64,000 nucleotides of DNA, from positions 5,678,145 to 5,742,144 of the forward strand of contig OX579633.1 in NCBI GenBank assembly GCA_951230915.1, given 5' to 3'. Every line of letters starts with the position of its first letter. Within the stretch, counting starts at the first letter, position 1. The DNA is from Antitrichia curtipendula. Lineage: Eukaryota > Streptophyta > Bryopsida > Hypnales > Leucodontaceae. The translations under genes were made by a program, and so were the position numbers. The notes under the pieces are model-generated. The model did not search any database and had not been told where the DNA came from. It saw nothing but the letters and a program-made list of their open reading frames with translations. Of this stretch, positions 12,581 to 22,724 are shown piece by piece.

Positions 12581-14074
12581 ATGCATCCAGTGACACACAC
12601 ATGTTCTCTTTGTAGTAAAACCTTCAACTCTGAAGAGCAATGTGAAGGTCATTTGAGGGGTAAAAAACACACAAAAAATCATGAGATGTCTATAAAAGAA
12701 AAAGTTGAAGAATACGATTCAATCATTTCTATGAACACTCCTGCCATTCATGAAGATATAAAAAAGTTACGAGCCCTAGGTTTGTCAATCCCTAAAGTTG
12801 TCAAACAAGTCATCCAGTGTCGGAAAATAAAAAATAAAACATGTAAAATGGACACTTCAAAAATGATTGAAATTTCAGATTCATGTGTTCTTATGGAAGG
12901 TGAAAAAGTATTTGGCATCTATGTTCAAAATTTCTTCCCAAGTCACAAGTGCCAGCAATACTACAATCTTGTAGAATTTATTTATGAGCATGGAGGCATA
13001 GTGGATCGAGGACGTGAAAAAGTTGGTGGCGACATGGTGATGTGTGGTTGGAGGATGGATTCTTTTACTAACAATATTGCTACGTAAGAACATTCCATGC
13101 TCTCATTCATTTTTTATACATCTAAATGAAAAAGCAATTATTTGCTAAATGACAATTCAATAGTGTGATCACCTTGATTTTTCATGTCACATATCCTATT
13201 TTATAAGTACATTAACTTCCATCTAACATGTTGAATGTTGTAAATACATTTCATGTACTTCATGATTAGTTTGACATGTACTTGCTAATGCATTTTCTTT
13301 ATAAGTACATTAACTTCCATCTAACATTTTGAATGTTGTGTGTACATTCCATGTACTTCATGATTAGTTTGACATGTACTTGCTAATGCAGTTTCTTTAT
13401 AGGCAAAGCATATGTATAAGTTCATGCCATCTAATATTTATACTGACTGCACATCAATGCTTATAGGTATGCTCAAGCAAAAAGAACAAATCACAATATC
13501 AAACCATCAGCAGAAGAGATCCACAAGCTTGGGGAATTCTTTGCGAAAGATGTGTACAAGCTTCTACAACCGGCGTTTCAATCTTGGACAACGTTGCTTG
13601 AAAACCTGTACCCCAGTACAATTCCTAGACAATATGGTCGAATTGGGGATATGCCTTTTACCCAATTAGGCATTACAAAAAACTACTGGGTATCACCGCA
13701 TGAAGATAAAGATGACACCCATATGGGTTTCATCATGTGGTTTACCAAAGGTCATATTTGAATTCTTATTTGAATTTTGTTTTTGTTTAAAAGTGAATTC
13801 ATGTGATTGAAAAAAAGACTTTACATTTGGTGGAAGGGGGTATTTTATTGTAGCATCTATTAATTTCCAACGAATAAAATTACTAAGTTTTATCAACAAT
13901 GTGTTTGCAGAATTTTCCTATGGAATATCAAGAAAAGGTGGGGAGTTCTGTCTACCAGACTATGTATATTATATTAAACCCAACACCGGATCAGTATTAC
14001 TGTTGGATTCATCACATGTAAGGCATGGAACAACAGCAAATACTGGGTTCTTCCAAATGGGAGTTGCCTTCTAA
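12581..14074 (+). CDS. U1-type zinc finger fused to TET/JBP-like 2OG-Fe(II) oxygenase domain
   Basis: Exons 12581-13083, 13467-13750 and 13911-14074 join through GT-AG introns with matching phases to give 316 residues. The N-terminus has one C2H2 finger (CSLC, then H-x5-H in HLRGKKH), of the U1/matrin type that binds RNA or DNA. A basic linker follows. From about residue 110 the protein resembles the oxygenase fold shared by TET and JBP nucleic-acid-base hydroxylases: QYGRIGDMPFTQLGI, the iron HxD in SPHEDKDD, GFIMWFTKG, GGEFCLPDYVYYIKP, and the distal iron histidine in SSHVRHGTT. TET/JBP enzymes oxidise 5-methylcytosine or thymine in DNA. The position where a 2-oxoglutarate-binding Arg is expected reads FFQMGVAF. 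The stop at 14072 follows at once, but the +1 frame continues to 14211 with a charged coiled-coil-like tail (LDSFERITKEIDELRRAK), so one base may be missing. A prolyl-hydroxylase-like oxygenase is the main alternative. Confidence 0.66.
13202..13400 (+). repeat. Tandem duplication of about 99 bp in intron 1 of the oxygenase gene
   Basis: The unit running from ATAAGTACATTAACTTCCAT to ACTTGCTAATGCANTTTCTT occurs twice with only a few differences. The second copy runs into an intronic TTTATAG a little before the acceptor used at 13466. Confidence 0.85.
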
Positions 14075-14639
14075 ACAAAAAGTCTACTTTAGATTCATTT
14101 GAAAGAATTACCAAAGAAATTGATGAGCTTCGGAGAGCAAAAAACAAATCTAACAAACATTTGTATGATGAAATTCTTGGGAATTTGAAAGTGAAGAAAA
14201 AAAGGCAGTAGCTTGACAGGTCAGCAACTCACTATGTATTGACACTAATGATATAACATAGAATAGCCCAGGGTAGGTAAAATAGACATGAATGATAAGG
14301 TACAAGGCTCATAAATGGACTATCTAAGGGTTGATCCGCCTTTTTCATGTATTTTCTTATATGGGAATATTTTTAGCTCATTTTTCAGACAAAGAGAAAT
14401 AGATGAGGAATCTAACACAAGTGGTTTTGTATTGTTCCAAGCATTTTTGAATTACTTATGATTTTCAAACAAAATGAGTTGTAGGTCCCTATTTGTGCCC
14501 CTAGATCCTGTCTTTGTAATTTGTGCTTGTTTTTTATATTATGTTTGTACTTTAGATTCATATTCACATCAATGATTCCTCTGTATTTGAAAAAGCAATT
14601 TCCTTCATGAATTACATGGTTTTCATTCTATAAACTTAT
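14075..14639 (+). other. Possible out-of-frame C-terminal tail and 3' region of the oxygenase gene
   Basis: 14071-14211 reads open in a second frame and ends KVKKKRQ-stop; it is probably the original C-terminus displaced by a one-base change near 14070. The rest is AT-rich with no other gene recognised. Confidence 0.5.
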
Positions 14640-14812
14640 ACATAAGAAATGCTTGTTACATATTCATGAACTATTAATTGGTCAAGAAATTGGTCAATTA
14701 TTTCTATAGACATTGTAGTCAACAATTTGCACTAGAATTGATTTTAGAAAAAAGAATGCCTTTGCATTAATTTTTTATTTCATTTAAAAAAATACTATTT
14801 CACTTATACTTT
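14640..14812 (-). repeat. Right copy of the inverted repeat bracketing the oxygenase gene
   Basis: Reverse complement of 9737-9836 joined to 10358-10432. It lacks the 521-bp MITE and so supplies the empty site for it. Confidence 0.8.
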
Positions 14813-14973
14813 TTCAGATGAACTTTACAGATGAACTTCACCGTATATCCTCAATGCTTTCTACAATTGGATCTTCTTGCTAAGCAATAGATTTGTGGGA
14901 AGAAAAATGCAAACAATCAAGCCTAGTTAAGCCAGTCTGACAGAAAAAAATCCCGTGTCACTTTGGAGTTAAC

Positions 14974-16868
14974 TTAACCCCTAAATGTATTTGACTATGT
15001 TTTCACCAAAAACGCTCCAAAACTGCCATTTCTAGTACAAGTACCAAATTTATTTTTTAAAACATTTTTGGACACATGTAACCGTAGGATCTTGTAGTAA
15101 TCTGGTTTGAAAAGATGTGGAAAAAAATTTAGAATTTTCCACCGTGTAGATTGCAAGATATTTGCATTTGAAGTGACAAAACCCCCATTTTTGACCCTGA
15201 AAAAATCCGGGCAGCTGCACTTCAGAAGGTCATATATATATATAAATTAATGTTCAAAATGGTGGTTACTCTTTGGATTCATTTTTCAAGTCAAGTTGTC
15301 TACATGCTTAACCCCTAAAGGTTTTTGACTATGTTTTCACCAAAACCGCTCCAGAACTGCCATTTCTAATACTAGTGCCAAATTTTAGAAAAAAATCATT
15401 TTTGGACACTTGTAGCCGTAGGATCTTGTAGTAAACTTGTTTAAGAAGATGTGGAAAAAATTTCAGAATTTTTCACCAAGTGGATTGCAAGATAATAGCG
15501 TTTGAATTGACAAAAATCCTTTTTTTGTCCCTGCGAAAAAACGGGCAGCTGCCCTTCACAAGGTCACATTTGTATGAAAAAATGTCCAAAATGATGGTTA
15601 CTCTTTGGATTTATTCTTCAAGGCAAGTTGACTACATGCTTGAAAAATTTCAGATCATTTGGAATTGTAAAACATATAGGAAAAAAATAGTAAGTAGGAA
15701 GAGGTAGAGAATGATTCAAAGCACTAAATTGTCCAGAATTTATTTATGAAATTGAAAAATGCCAATTCCAACGATTGTAATGTTGTAATAAACAATCTAT
15801 ACCCAATATTTTTATTTTCTTTCAAAAATATTGAAAATCGAGTTAAATAATGGACTTCAAAGTTTATTTTAGAGTAGAGATTCCATAACTACCCTCGAAC
15901 TAAGAATCCTCATAACTTTTGACTCATTGATCGGAATGGAATGATTCAAAGCCTCCCACGTACATATAAATCTAAAGAACCAATTTCAAATTTTAGTTTT
16001 TTTTAAAAGTGATTTTTAAAGAAGTTTTTTTTGCTGCCCCGGCTGCCCGCCGAACAATGAAAATGACATATCATGCAATAACTTTTTAACCATGTAGGCA
16101 AAAGTTACGAAAATTGTTGGACCTTAAAGGTACTCCTCGGGCACATCTTATGTGAAAATTTCAAAGAAAAAAATGAAAAATTCCGGTCATAGTGAGCTGC
16201 CCAAAATCACTATGTTGTCAAAAAACGGTGTTTGGTCCTTTAGGGGTTAAAAAATTTCAAATCATTTGGAGTTGTAGAACATATAGGAAAAAAATAGTAA
16301 GTAGAAAAAAGTAAAAACTGATTCAAAATACCAAATTGTTAATAATTTATTTGTAGAATTGAAAAATGCCAATCCCAATGGTTGAATTGTTGTGATGAAC
16401 AATCTGCACCCATTTCGTAAATTTAAAAAAAAAAAAAATTGAAGATTGAGTTAAATAAAGGACTTCAAAGTTGATTTTAGAGTAGAGAATCCATAACTAT
16501 TCACAAACTACCCACAAACTAAAACTCCCCTAACTTTCATCTCATTAATCCAAATGGAATAATTCAAAGCTTTCCATGTATATACAAAACTAGAGAACCA
16601 ATTTCAATTTTTAATTTGTTTAAAAATTGATTTTTCAAGAAGTTTTTTTTGCTGCCCGGACTGCCCGCCGAGCAATGAAAACAACATTTCATACCATAAA
16701 TTTTTAACCGTGTAGTCAAAAGCTATGAAAATGGTTGGGCCTTAAAGCTACTCCTCAGAAAAATGTTGTGTGAAAATTTCAAAGAAAAAAACTGAAAACT
16801 CCATCTGTAGTGAGTTGCCCAAAATTGCTATGTTGCCAAAAAACGCAGTTTGGGCATTTAGGGGTTAA
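14974..16868 (+). mobile_element. TTAA-flanked element (type B), carrying a nested copy of its own kind
   Basis: Begins TTAACCCCTAAATGTATTTG and ends GGGCATTTAGGGGTTAA, with TTAA at 14974-14977 and 16865-16868. Without the insert at 15308-16250 it is about 956 bp, the normal length for this type. The interior has CATTTCTAGTACAAGTACCAA, CGTAGGATCTTGTAGT and GCTGCCCG blocks shared with 26551, 54725 and 59366. No coding capacity. Confidence 0.88.
15308..16250 (+). mobile_element. TTAA-flanked element (type B) nested in a relative
   Basis: TTAA at 15308-15311 and 16247-16250 enclose CCCCTAAAGG and CCTTTAGGGG ends. The host sequence on the two sides (CTACATGC before, AAAATTTCAAATCATTTGG after) joins into the uninterrupted stretch also found at 15631-15662, so the insertion point is exact. 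943 bp, non-coding. Confidence 0.9.
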
Positions 16869-17706
16869 GTTAAATCAAGGTCCGAGTGGTACAGAAATTG
16901 AGTCGAGAATTTGTGCGCCATGTGTGCCATCAGGAGCCGTGCCTTTTTTCTTGTTTATAGAACTACACTAATGATGGTATTTAGTGTTACCCACAGTACT
17001 TGCATTGAAAATGCCATAAATTATTAGTCTTGAGGAGTGTTTTTTCCAATGACTCATTGAGAACTGCAACTTCGGAACATATCAATACCTATGCTCTTGG
17101 TAAAAATATTCATGAAGAGTAAAAAGTTATAACATTCTGAAAACAATTAGTGGCTAACACTATTTACCATCAATAGTGAAGCAGGAATGTAAGCCGCATT
17201 TGTGAAAGAGAACTTGGGAGCCCAGACTTGCATGCGTAGCGCAAGACGTCATTCAACACAGAGTCAGAGTCTGCACAGTCCCTTGAAGGCTCAGTTATTA
17301 TCACAGGGCATGGCTCCACTGCCTCCACGTGTATAAAATGGGTATTAAATGTTTATTAGTAAATTAGTAAATGTGTTACCATTTTACGGTAGAAGGCGGT
17401 CGATGGACTGGTCGGGCAGATCGCTCGAAGACGGGCAGACCACATTGAGAAAAAGTCGACGCTTCGCATCGTCACGGAGGAAATCCTGTAATCTTCTGTG
17501 ATACTCACAGAAGATCCTCCCAGAGCTTCCTGTGGTTCGGTCACATGTCAGCTGAAACCGAACTGATTCAACTATGCACTCGGGCGACATGTCGCCAGTA
17601 CTACTACCTAACGAAGAATTCTGCGGCCACTACGAACTCGAACACAACATCGTCCAAGCGATCCAAAAACTGCTGCACATTGCGAGTGAGTTCGACACTC
17701 GATCGA
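16869..17706. other. Intergenic sequence, downstream flank of the phytocyanin-like pseudogene
   Basis: 16869-17350 shows no recognisable gene. From about 17380 base composition becomes more GC-rich and probably represents the 3' part of the leftward phytocyanin-like pseudogene; several overlapping open frames there match nothing I recognise. Confidence 0.4.
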
Positions 17707-18205
17707 TCATTCGAAAACGTCGATGAAGAACTTCTGGCCAGAAAAGCAACGACTGGCATCGCCGCTGATGAAGTACACCGTGTGGAGCGGGTAGTCATGC
17801 AGGGGGAACAACATGCTCGTCACCTCTCCGCCGGGACTCGCCAACCAAGCCTTGATCGGGGCAACCGTGTTGCAAGCTGTGAAGGCGGCGAAATCCACCT
17901 GCAGCACGCTGTCTGTGGCGATCCATCGAAACTCTGCATGCACAAATCACGCTCAGATCACAACTGAATCGACTCAAGTACTGGAATTACGTAGTAGCAA
18001 CTGAAGGTCTTTTAATTAGGGTTCATTTGGTGTACCGAGAATGTCGGTGGTGTAGTAGGGGGCGTGGCTGTGCTCCCAATCCTGATAGAAATTGGGTTCG
18101 TGCACGTTTCTCCCACCACGTACTTCGCGGCCATCGAGCCCTGCACAAGAGCCATCATCACCACCGCGACGACGGCCACAAAGGCGGCCCCGGATCTTGC
18201 CCCGG
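17707..18205 (-). pseudogene. Early-nodulin-like (phytocyanin family) pseudogene
   Basis: Read leftward. 18205-18036 encodes a hydrophobic signal-like segment (AAFVAVVAVVMMALVQGSMA) then KYVVG, the start of a phytocyanin domain. The domain continues only in another frame (PNFYQDWEHSHAPYYTTDIL), so an indel lies near 18095. A GT-AG intron (18035-17934) follows. Exon 17933-17707 gives DSVLQVDFAAFTACNT, LPLHD-like LFPLHDYP and YFISGDASRCFSGQKF. Phytocyanins are secreted or GPI-anchored blue copper proteins. Here the copper-site His, Cys and His positions read D, S and R, as in the copper-free early-nodulin-like group, while the disulfide Cys pair is kept. The expected start codon reads ATA. The frameshift and lost start indicate a pseudogene, although an alternative ATG lies inside the signal segment. 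Confidence 0.72.
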
Positions 18206-18511
18206 ATATGGTAAGCTTCGGCCCCGAAATTTAGGGTTTCGCAGTTCGTCCCCGGCGTTCCCCGCTCTCCCCGTTCCCGTTGGGCCGCGGCGTTCCCCTC
18301 ATTGGGAGCGTCGGCGTTTCCAACGGGGCCCATAAAAATAAAAATAAAATTTCTCATTGCAATTTGAATATGCAATTATATGCAACTCATCACAGCCGTT
18401 CCAGATTCAACGAACGTTGCCTTAATTACGTTGGCGCTGTTAATTCTAGTTCTTCAATTCACAAAGCATTCACTCTGCACAATCGTACGGTTGGGCTAAA
18501 CACTGACAGAG
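18206..18511. other. GC-rich upstream flank of the phytocyanin-like pseudogene
   Basis: GC-rich to about 18330, compatible with a former promoter or 5' UTR of the leftward gene. No other gene recognised. Confidence 0.35.
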
Positions 18512-18748
18512 GGCCAGGGCGAACTGACCCCTCTATTGCCCCGGCCAGGGGTAATTGTAGAAAAAAAGCCCCCTATTTTTTGTCGTGATTTTTTATATTT
18601 CTACACCTCCCCAAGCTAATTTGGGGCCGCTGATTCCAAATCTGAATTCGGAATTTAAAATTTTTATCATCTGATTGCAAATAAAAAATCCCACAGTGTT
18701 TTCCCCAGGGGTAAAACGGGGCAATAGAGTGGTCAGTTCGCCATGGCC
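18512..18748. mobile_element. MULE-like MITE with 9-bp target duplication
   Basis: Ends GGCCAGGGCGAACTGACC (left) and the inverted GGTCAGTTCGCCATGGCC (right), extending imperfectly to about 35 bp. CTGACAGAG occurs immediately outside both ends (18503-18511 and 18749-18757). A 9-bp duplication is characteristic of Mutator-like elements. A diverged relative without clear ends lies at about 20930-21125. Confidence 0.8.
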
Positions 18749-18862
18749 CTGACAGAGGTGCCCAATGGGGAAGACTAGTATGGGTTTAAAACGGGGCAAT
18801 AGAGTGGTCAGTTCGCCATGGCCCTGACAGAGGTGCCCAATGGGGAAGACTAGTATGGGTTT
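18711..18862 (+). repeat. 75-bp tandem duplication of the MITE's right end and flank
   Basis: The block from AAAACGGGGCAATAGAG to GACTAGTATGGGTTT is present twice, offset by 75 bp and essentially identical, so the duplication is recent. It copies the right terminus, one target duplication and flanking DNA. Confidence 0.92.
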
Positions 18863-19119
18863 GCTGCCCGGCTTGTGGATCACATCCAACACACTGCACA
18901 AGTGAGTTACCCCCTCTTGGCCACAGCCCAGGGAGATTTTTAGCTTAACTGGCTAAATCGTACATTTTCTCAAACCAAACAGTTGTTTGAAGCATTCTCT
19001 CGGCTAGGCCTTTATAAAATAGAGAATATTCTTTGATTTTCCTATTAAATGATTGGTTTTTTTCCGAAATTTTTTAAAAACCATTCAGAAATTCTCAAAA
19101 TCAACCGGCTAGCTCGTAA

Positions 19120-20060
19120 TTAACCCCTAAAGGCCCAAGGCCTTTTTTCTGCCAAAAAACACCCAAAACTGCCACTTTTTTAGCAAAGAGTGAAAAAAAC
19201 TAAATTTTTTTTTTGCACATCTAAACGTAGGATCTTACACCTAACTAGTATGAGAATGTGTGGAAAAAATTTCAGAATTCTTGACCGCACAGATTGCAAG
19301 ATATCTACGTTTAAAGTGAAAAAAAACAAATTTTTCAGCACATTGTGGGACTGGATTTTTTGACTTTGAACATTTTTAACTTAAAATTTTTGCACTACAG
19401 AGTTTCGAGCTTTAAATCTTTACAGTGGAGAATTGAGTTGAGAGTCTAATTTTAAAAAATTCAAATAAAAAAAACATAATTTTCATTATTAAAAAAATTG
19501 TTAAGGAGAAGTAGGTACGAGATAGAAGGAAAATCTAAAGTATTCATATATTTTAAATGGAATTAAAATGCACTAATCCCTATGGTGAGATTGTTCTAGC
19601 AAGTAAACTAAACCATGCAAAAAATAAAATTGAAAAATTTGAAAAATTGCATTTAGAAATGAATCCTACAAGTTATTTTTTTCAAAAAGATGCTCTAATT
19701 GCCCGAAAAACAAGAATGTCCATAACTTTCTCATAACAAATCCAAATGAAATGAATAAAAGCTTTCCAGATAGAAAAAAATATAATCTATAAGAAAAAAA
19801 TAATAAAAATAATAATAATAATAAAAAAGTGAATTTTTTTTTTGCTGCCCGTGCTGCCCCCCGTCCCCTGTTTTGAGCTTATTTGGTTATAACTTTTGTT
19901 ACCGGGCACCGGTTGTGAAAAAGATTATATTCACACGTAGCTAATCAACTTTTTTACCTCCTAAAAAAGTTTCAAAAAATCAGGAGAAAATTGCAGCCCG
20001 TAGGTACTTGCCCAAAAACGCATTTGTCCCCCGAAGGGACAATGGGCTTTTAGGGGTTAA
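19120..20060 (+). mobile_element. TTAA-flanked element (type A), 941 bp
   Basis: TTAA at 19120-19123 and 20057-20060 enclose CCCCTAAAGGCCC and GGGCTTTTAGGGG ends. The interior has CGTAGGATCTTACACC and GCTGCCCGTGCTGCCC blocks related to other copies. No coding capacity. Confidence 0.87.
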
Positions 20061-20084
20061 TGCCGATACTCCCCGTACATTGCT

Positions 20085-21675
20085 TCTGGCAATAATGCAA
20101 AGGATTTTGGAGGGAGTATTCATTTCTGGGTTGTTGGGTTGCTGTGAAGGTTGTTGGAACCTTCTGGTTCCTTTTATTTTAGGTTAATACTAGGGACATG
20201 ACCTCAGGAACCTTCTAGTTCCTTTTACTTTGGATTAATATTAGTTCTTCTTATTTTAGATTAGAGAATATACATAGGGGTCGAGGTTGAAGAATTCTTC
20301 AGTCTCGACAACACATCTCTTGGAGCCATCGCTCACTCTTCTTGTTATTCAGTTCAAGTTCATATCAATTTTCCTCTTCTAGTGATTTAGGGTTTTAGTT
20401 TTCTTGTCAAGTATTCTTGTATTATGTGTCCTTGATACAAGTGTGCTTCTTTCAACTTTAGGTGGCTTTTTTTTTTTTTCCCTCTCATTCTTATTTTTGT
20501 TTTATGTTGATGGTTTCAAGTTTTGAGGTGCACGATGAAGTTCTATGTTTTAAAATGAATTCATGTGGTTCATGAATATTTTTTAATTTCCTTGGTTACT
20601 AATAATTTTTATAACAATTTGCAAGACTTCCCATAGTGAATATGGAGCCTTCTATTTCTATTGAACTCGTGCTCATTTGGATGATATTTTGTATGTTTCC
20701 TATGATGGGCACCTTTTATAGGTCAAAATCAATGACTTAGGAGGTATTGGATTTTAATGCTGCAAATTCAATGAGCTTCCATTTCTTGTCAATGTTATTG
20801 TTGCTTGCTTCATGCAAAAAAAACTATCACGCTCGTCTCTTTTGGGTAGAGCCTAGGCAAGCAACACACTAGAACTACATAAAAAGGGTAGTGTGGAGAT
20901 CAACGGATGCAATGCACTACAACAAATACGTTCCCCCTATTTCGTGCCTCATTTTATGATAATTTTTAACCTCTCCTACCTAATGTGGGGCTTATGATTG
21001 CAAATATGAATTCAGATTTTTTTTTAAATTTATAGGTTGCAAACAAAAAATTTCAGTATTTGTCCCAATGGGGCAATGAGGGGGGTAATTCACCCTGGGC
21101 AGTAGATAGTGCCCCGTAATGCAGTAACTCCAAGTTGTAGTGCATTGCATCCATTGATCTTCACACTACTCTTTCGACATAGTTCCAATGTGTTGCTTGC
21201 CTAGGCTCTACCCAAAAGAAACAAGCTAGATAGGGTTTTTCGCGTGAAGCAAGCAACAACAATATTGACAAGAAATGGAAGCTCATTGAATTTGCAGCGT
21301 TAAAATCCAATACCTCCCAAGCCATTGATTTTGACCTACAAAGGATGCCTATCATAGGAAACATACAAAATATCATCCAAACGAGCACAAGTTCAATAGA
21401 ATTAGAAGGCTCCATATTCACTTTGGAAAGTCCTGCAAATTGTTATAAAAATTATTAGTAACCAAGGAAATTAAAAAATATTCGTAAACCACATGAATTC
21501 ATTTTAAAACATAGAACTTCATCGTGCACCTCAAAACTTGAAACCAACAACATAAAACAAAAAAAAGAATGAGAGAAAAATAAATTAAAAAGCACCTAAA
21601 GTTGAAAGAAGTGCACTTACAACCTTCACAACAACATAAAAATGAATACCCCCTTCAAAATCCTTTGCATTATCA
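20085..21675. repeat. Long palindrome: inverted arms around a short spacer
   Basis: The left arm (20085-20933) is the reverse complement of the right arm (21134-21675) apart from a 288-bp insert in the left arm. Matching landmarks include ATGCAAAGGATTTTG / CAAAATCCTTTGCAT and GGATGCAATGCACTACAAC / GTTGTAGTGCATTGCATCC. Arms are about 545-560 bp and remain highly similar. The 200-bp spacer is a relative of the MITE at 18512. In the right arm, leftward, an 86-residue open frame starts NMEPSNSIELVLVWM; the left copy is broken. A transcript through it would fold into a long hairpin. Confidence 0.88.
20152..20439 (+). mobile_element. Insertion in one palindrome arm, possible solo LTR
   Basis: Present only in the left arm; the right arm at 21610-21630 is uninterrupted. 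The segment begins TGTTGGAACCTTCTGG and ends TTGATACA, the TG...CA form of an LTR, and the GGAACCTTCTNGTTCC motif occurs twice inside. A clean target duplication is not visible, so the class is uncertain. Confidence 0.5.
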
Positions 21676-22724
21676 CCGGGAGGGGGTAACTCCCACTTCA
21701 CCTTTGCATGCAGAAGGGGTAAGTGGGGTTCACTAGAGTTATTGGCTTATTGCAATTCTTCCCCGTCGGTACTGCAGGGGATCACTTTTGCCCCATCGGT
21801 GGGGGCCCACCGTGCACGCTGAGCTGCTCTCAAGCCCACCTTTGAAGTTCTCAATAACTAGTTAGTCTGGTCTTGTAAGCGGTGTTGGGGAATTTTTTTA
21901 CTTTTACTGGCTAATTTCTTTTAATTCTCATATTGAACCGGTAGTTTTATAAGATCTAAGTCCGGTTATTTTTTTTGTTGTTTTTATTCAAAATAGAAAT
22001 TTTACAAAAAAATTCACCTATCCAGTTTTTTCCCGATATTTTCAAATTGCAACTAGGTTTTTTCCGAATTCTACCAACTAACTTTGATCTAGTCGCTAAT
22101 TTTTTCCAAACATTGCTTGTAAGTGGCATGATTTCTACTAGTTGACACTTCTTGAATTGGTTGATTAAAGGAGATCACCCATTTTTGAAAAGTTGATCCC
22201 ATTCTCGCAGCTTAGGCTCCTCAATTTCCAATAAACTCTCGTGTAGGTGATAGCTCACATACAACATGAGTAGCTAGCAAGAGCAATGGAAATGTCCAGG
22301 AGGTGTACATTGAAAGCCTACAGTGATCACAAGATGTGCATTGAAAGTTGCAATGATCAGTTGCAATGATCAGTTGTAATGATACATTGGCTTTGTAACC
22401 ATCCTATGGTTGAAAATGGACATGCCTAAGATCAAGAATGGGCAAACAAAATCTTTATGAAAAAAATTCATAATAATTTTGTTTATGAAAATTAAAGTTC
22501 AAAAATATATAGAATCCTTTTTTCGTAAAAGTTCAGAAAAAAAAGTAAATGATTGAAAATGAGGTGATCTTCTTTATTATAGGATTCTTGGATGTATTTT
22601 TGAGCTCTAGCTTTGTGCACTTAAATGTGATCACAAGCCTTGGGCGTTGGAGCATTTCTCAGATGTAGTATCGTGTGAATATTATGATTTCTTTGAACAT
22701 GCTCATATTATTTTTCCTTTAAAT
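21676..22724. other. Intergenic sequence
   Basis: A GC-rich patch at 21675-21860 includes CGGTGGGGGCCCACCG, a short perfect palindrome. The rest is AT-rich with no gene recognised. Confidence 0.4.

Noticed and set aside
17545..17967. 140-codon rightward open frame at the phytocyanin-like pseudogene
   Set aside because: It is the opposite strand of a clearly recognisable leftward domain, so it is a shadow frame.
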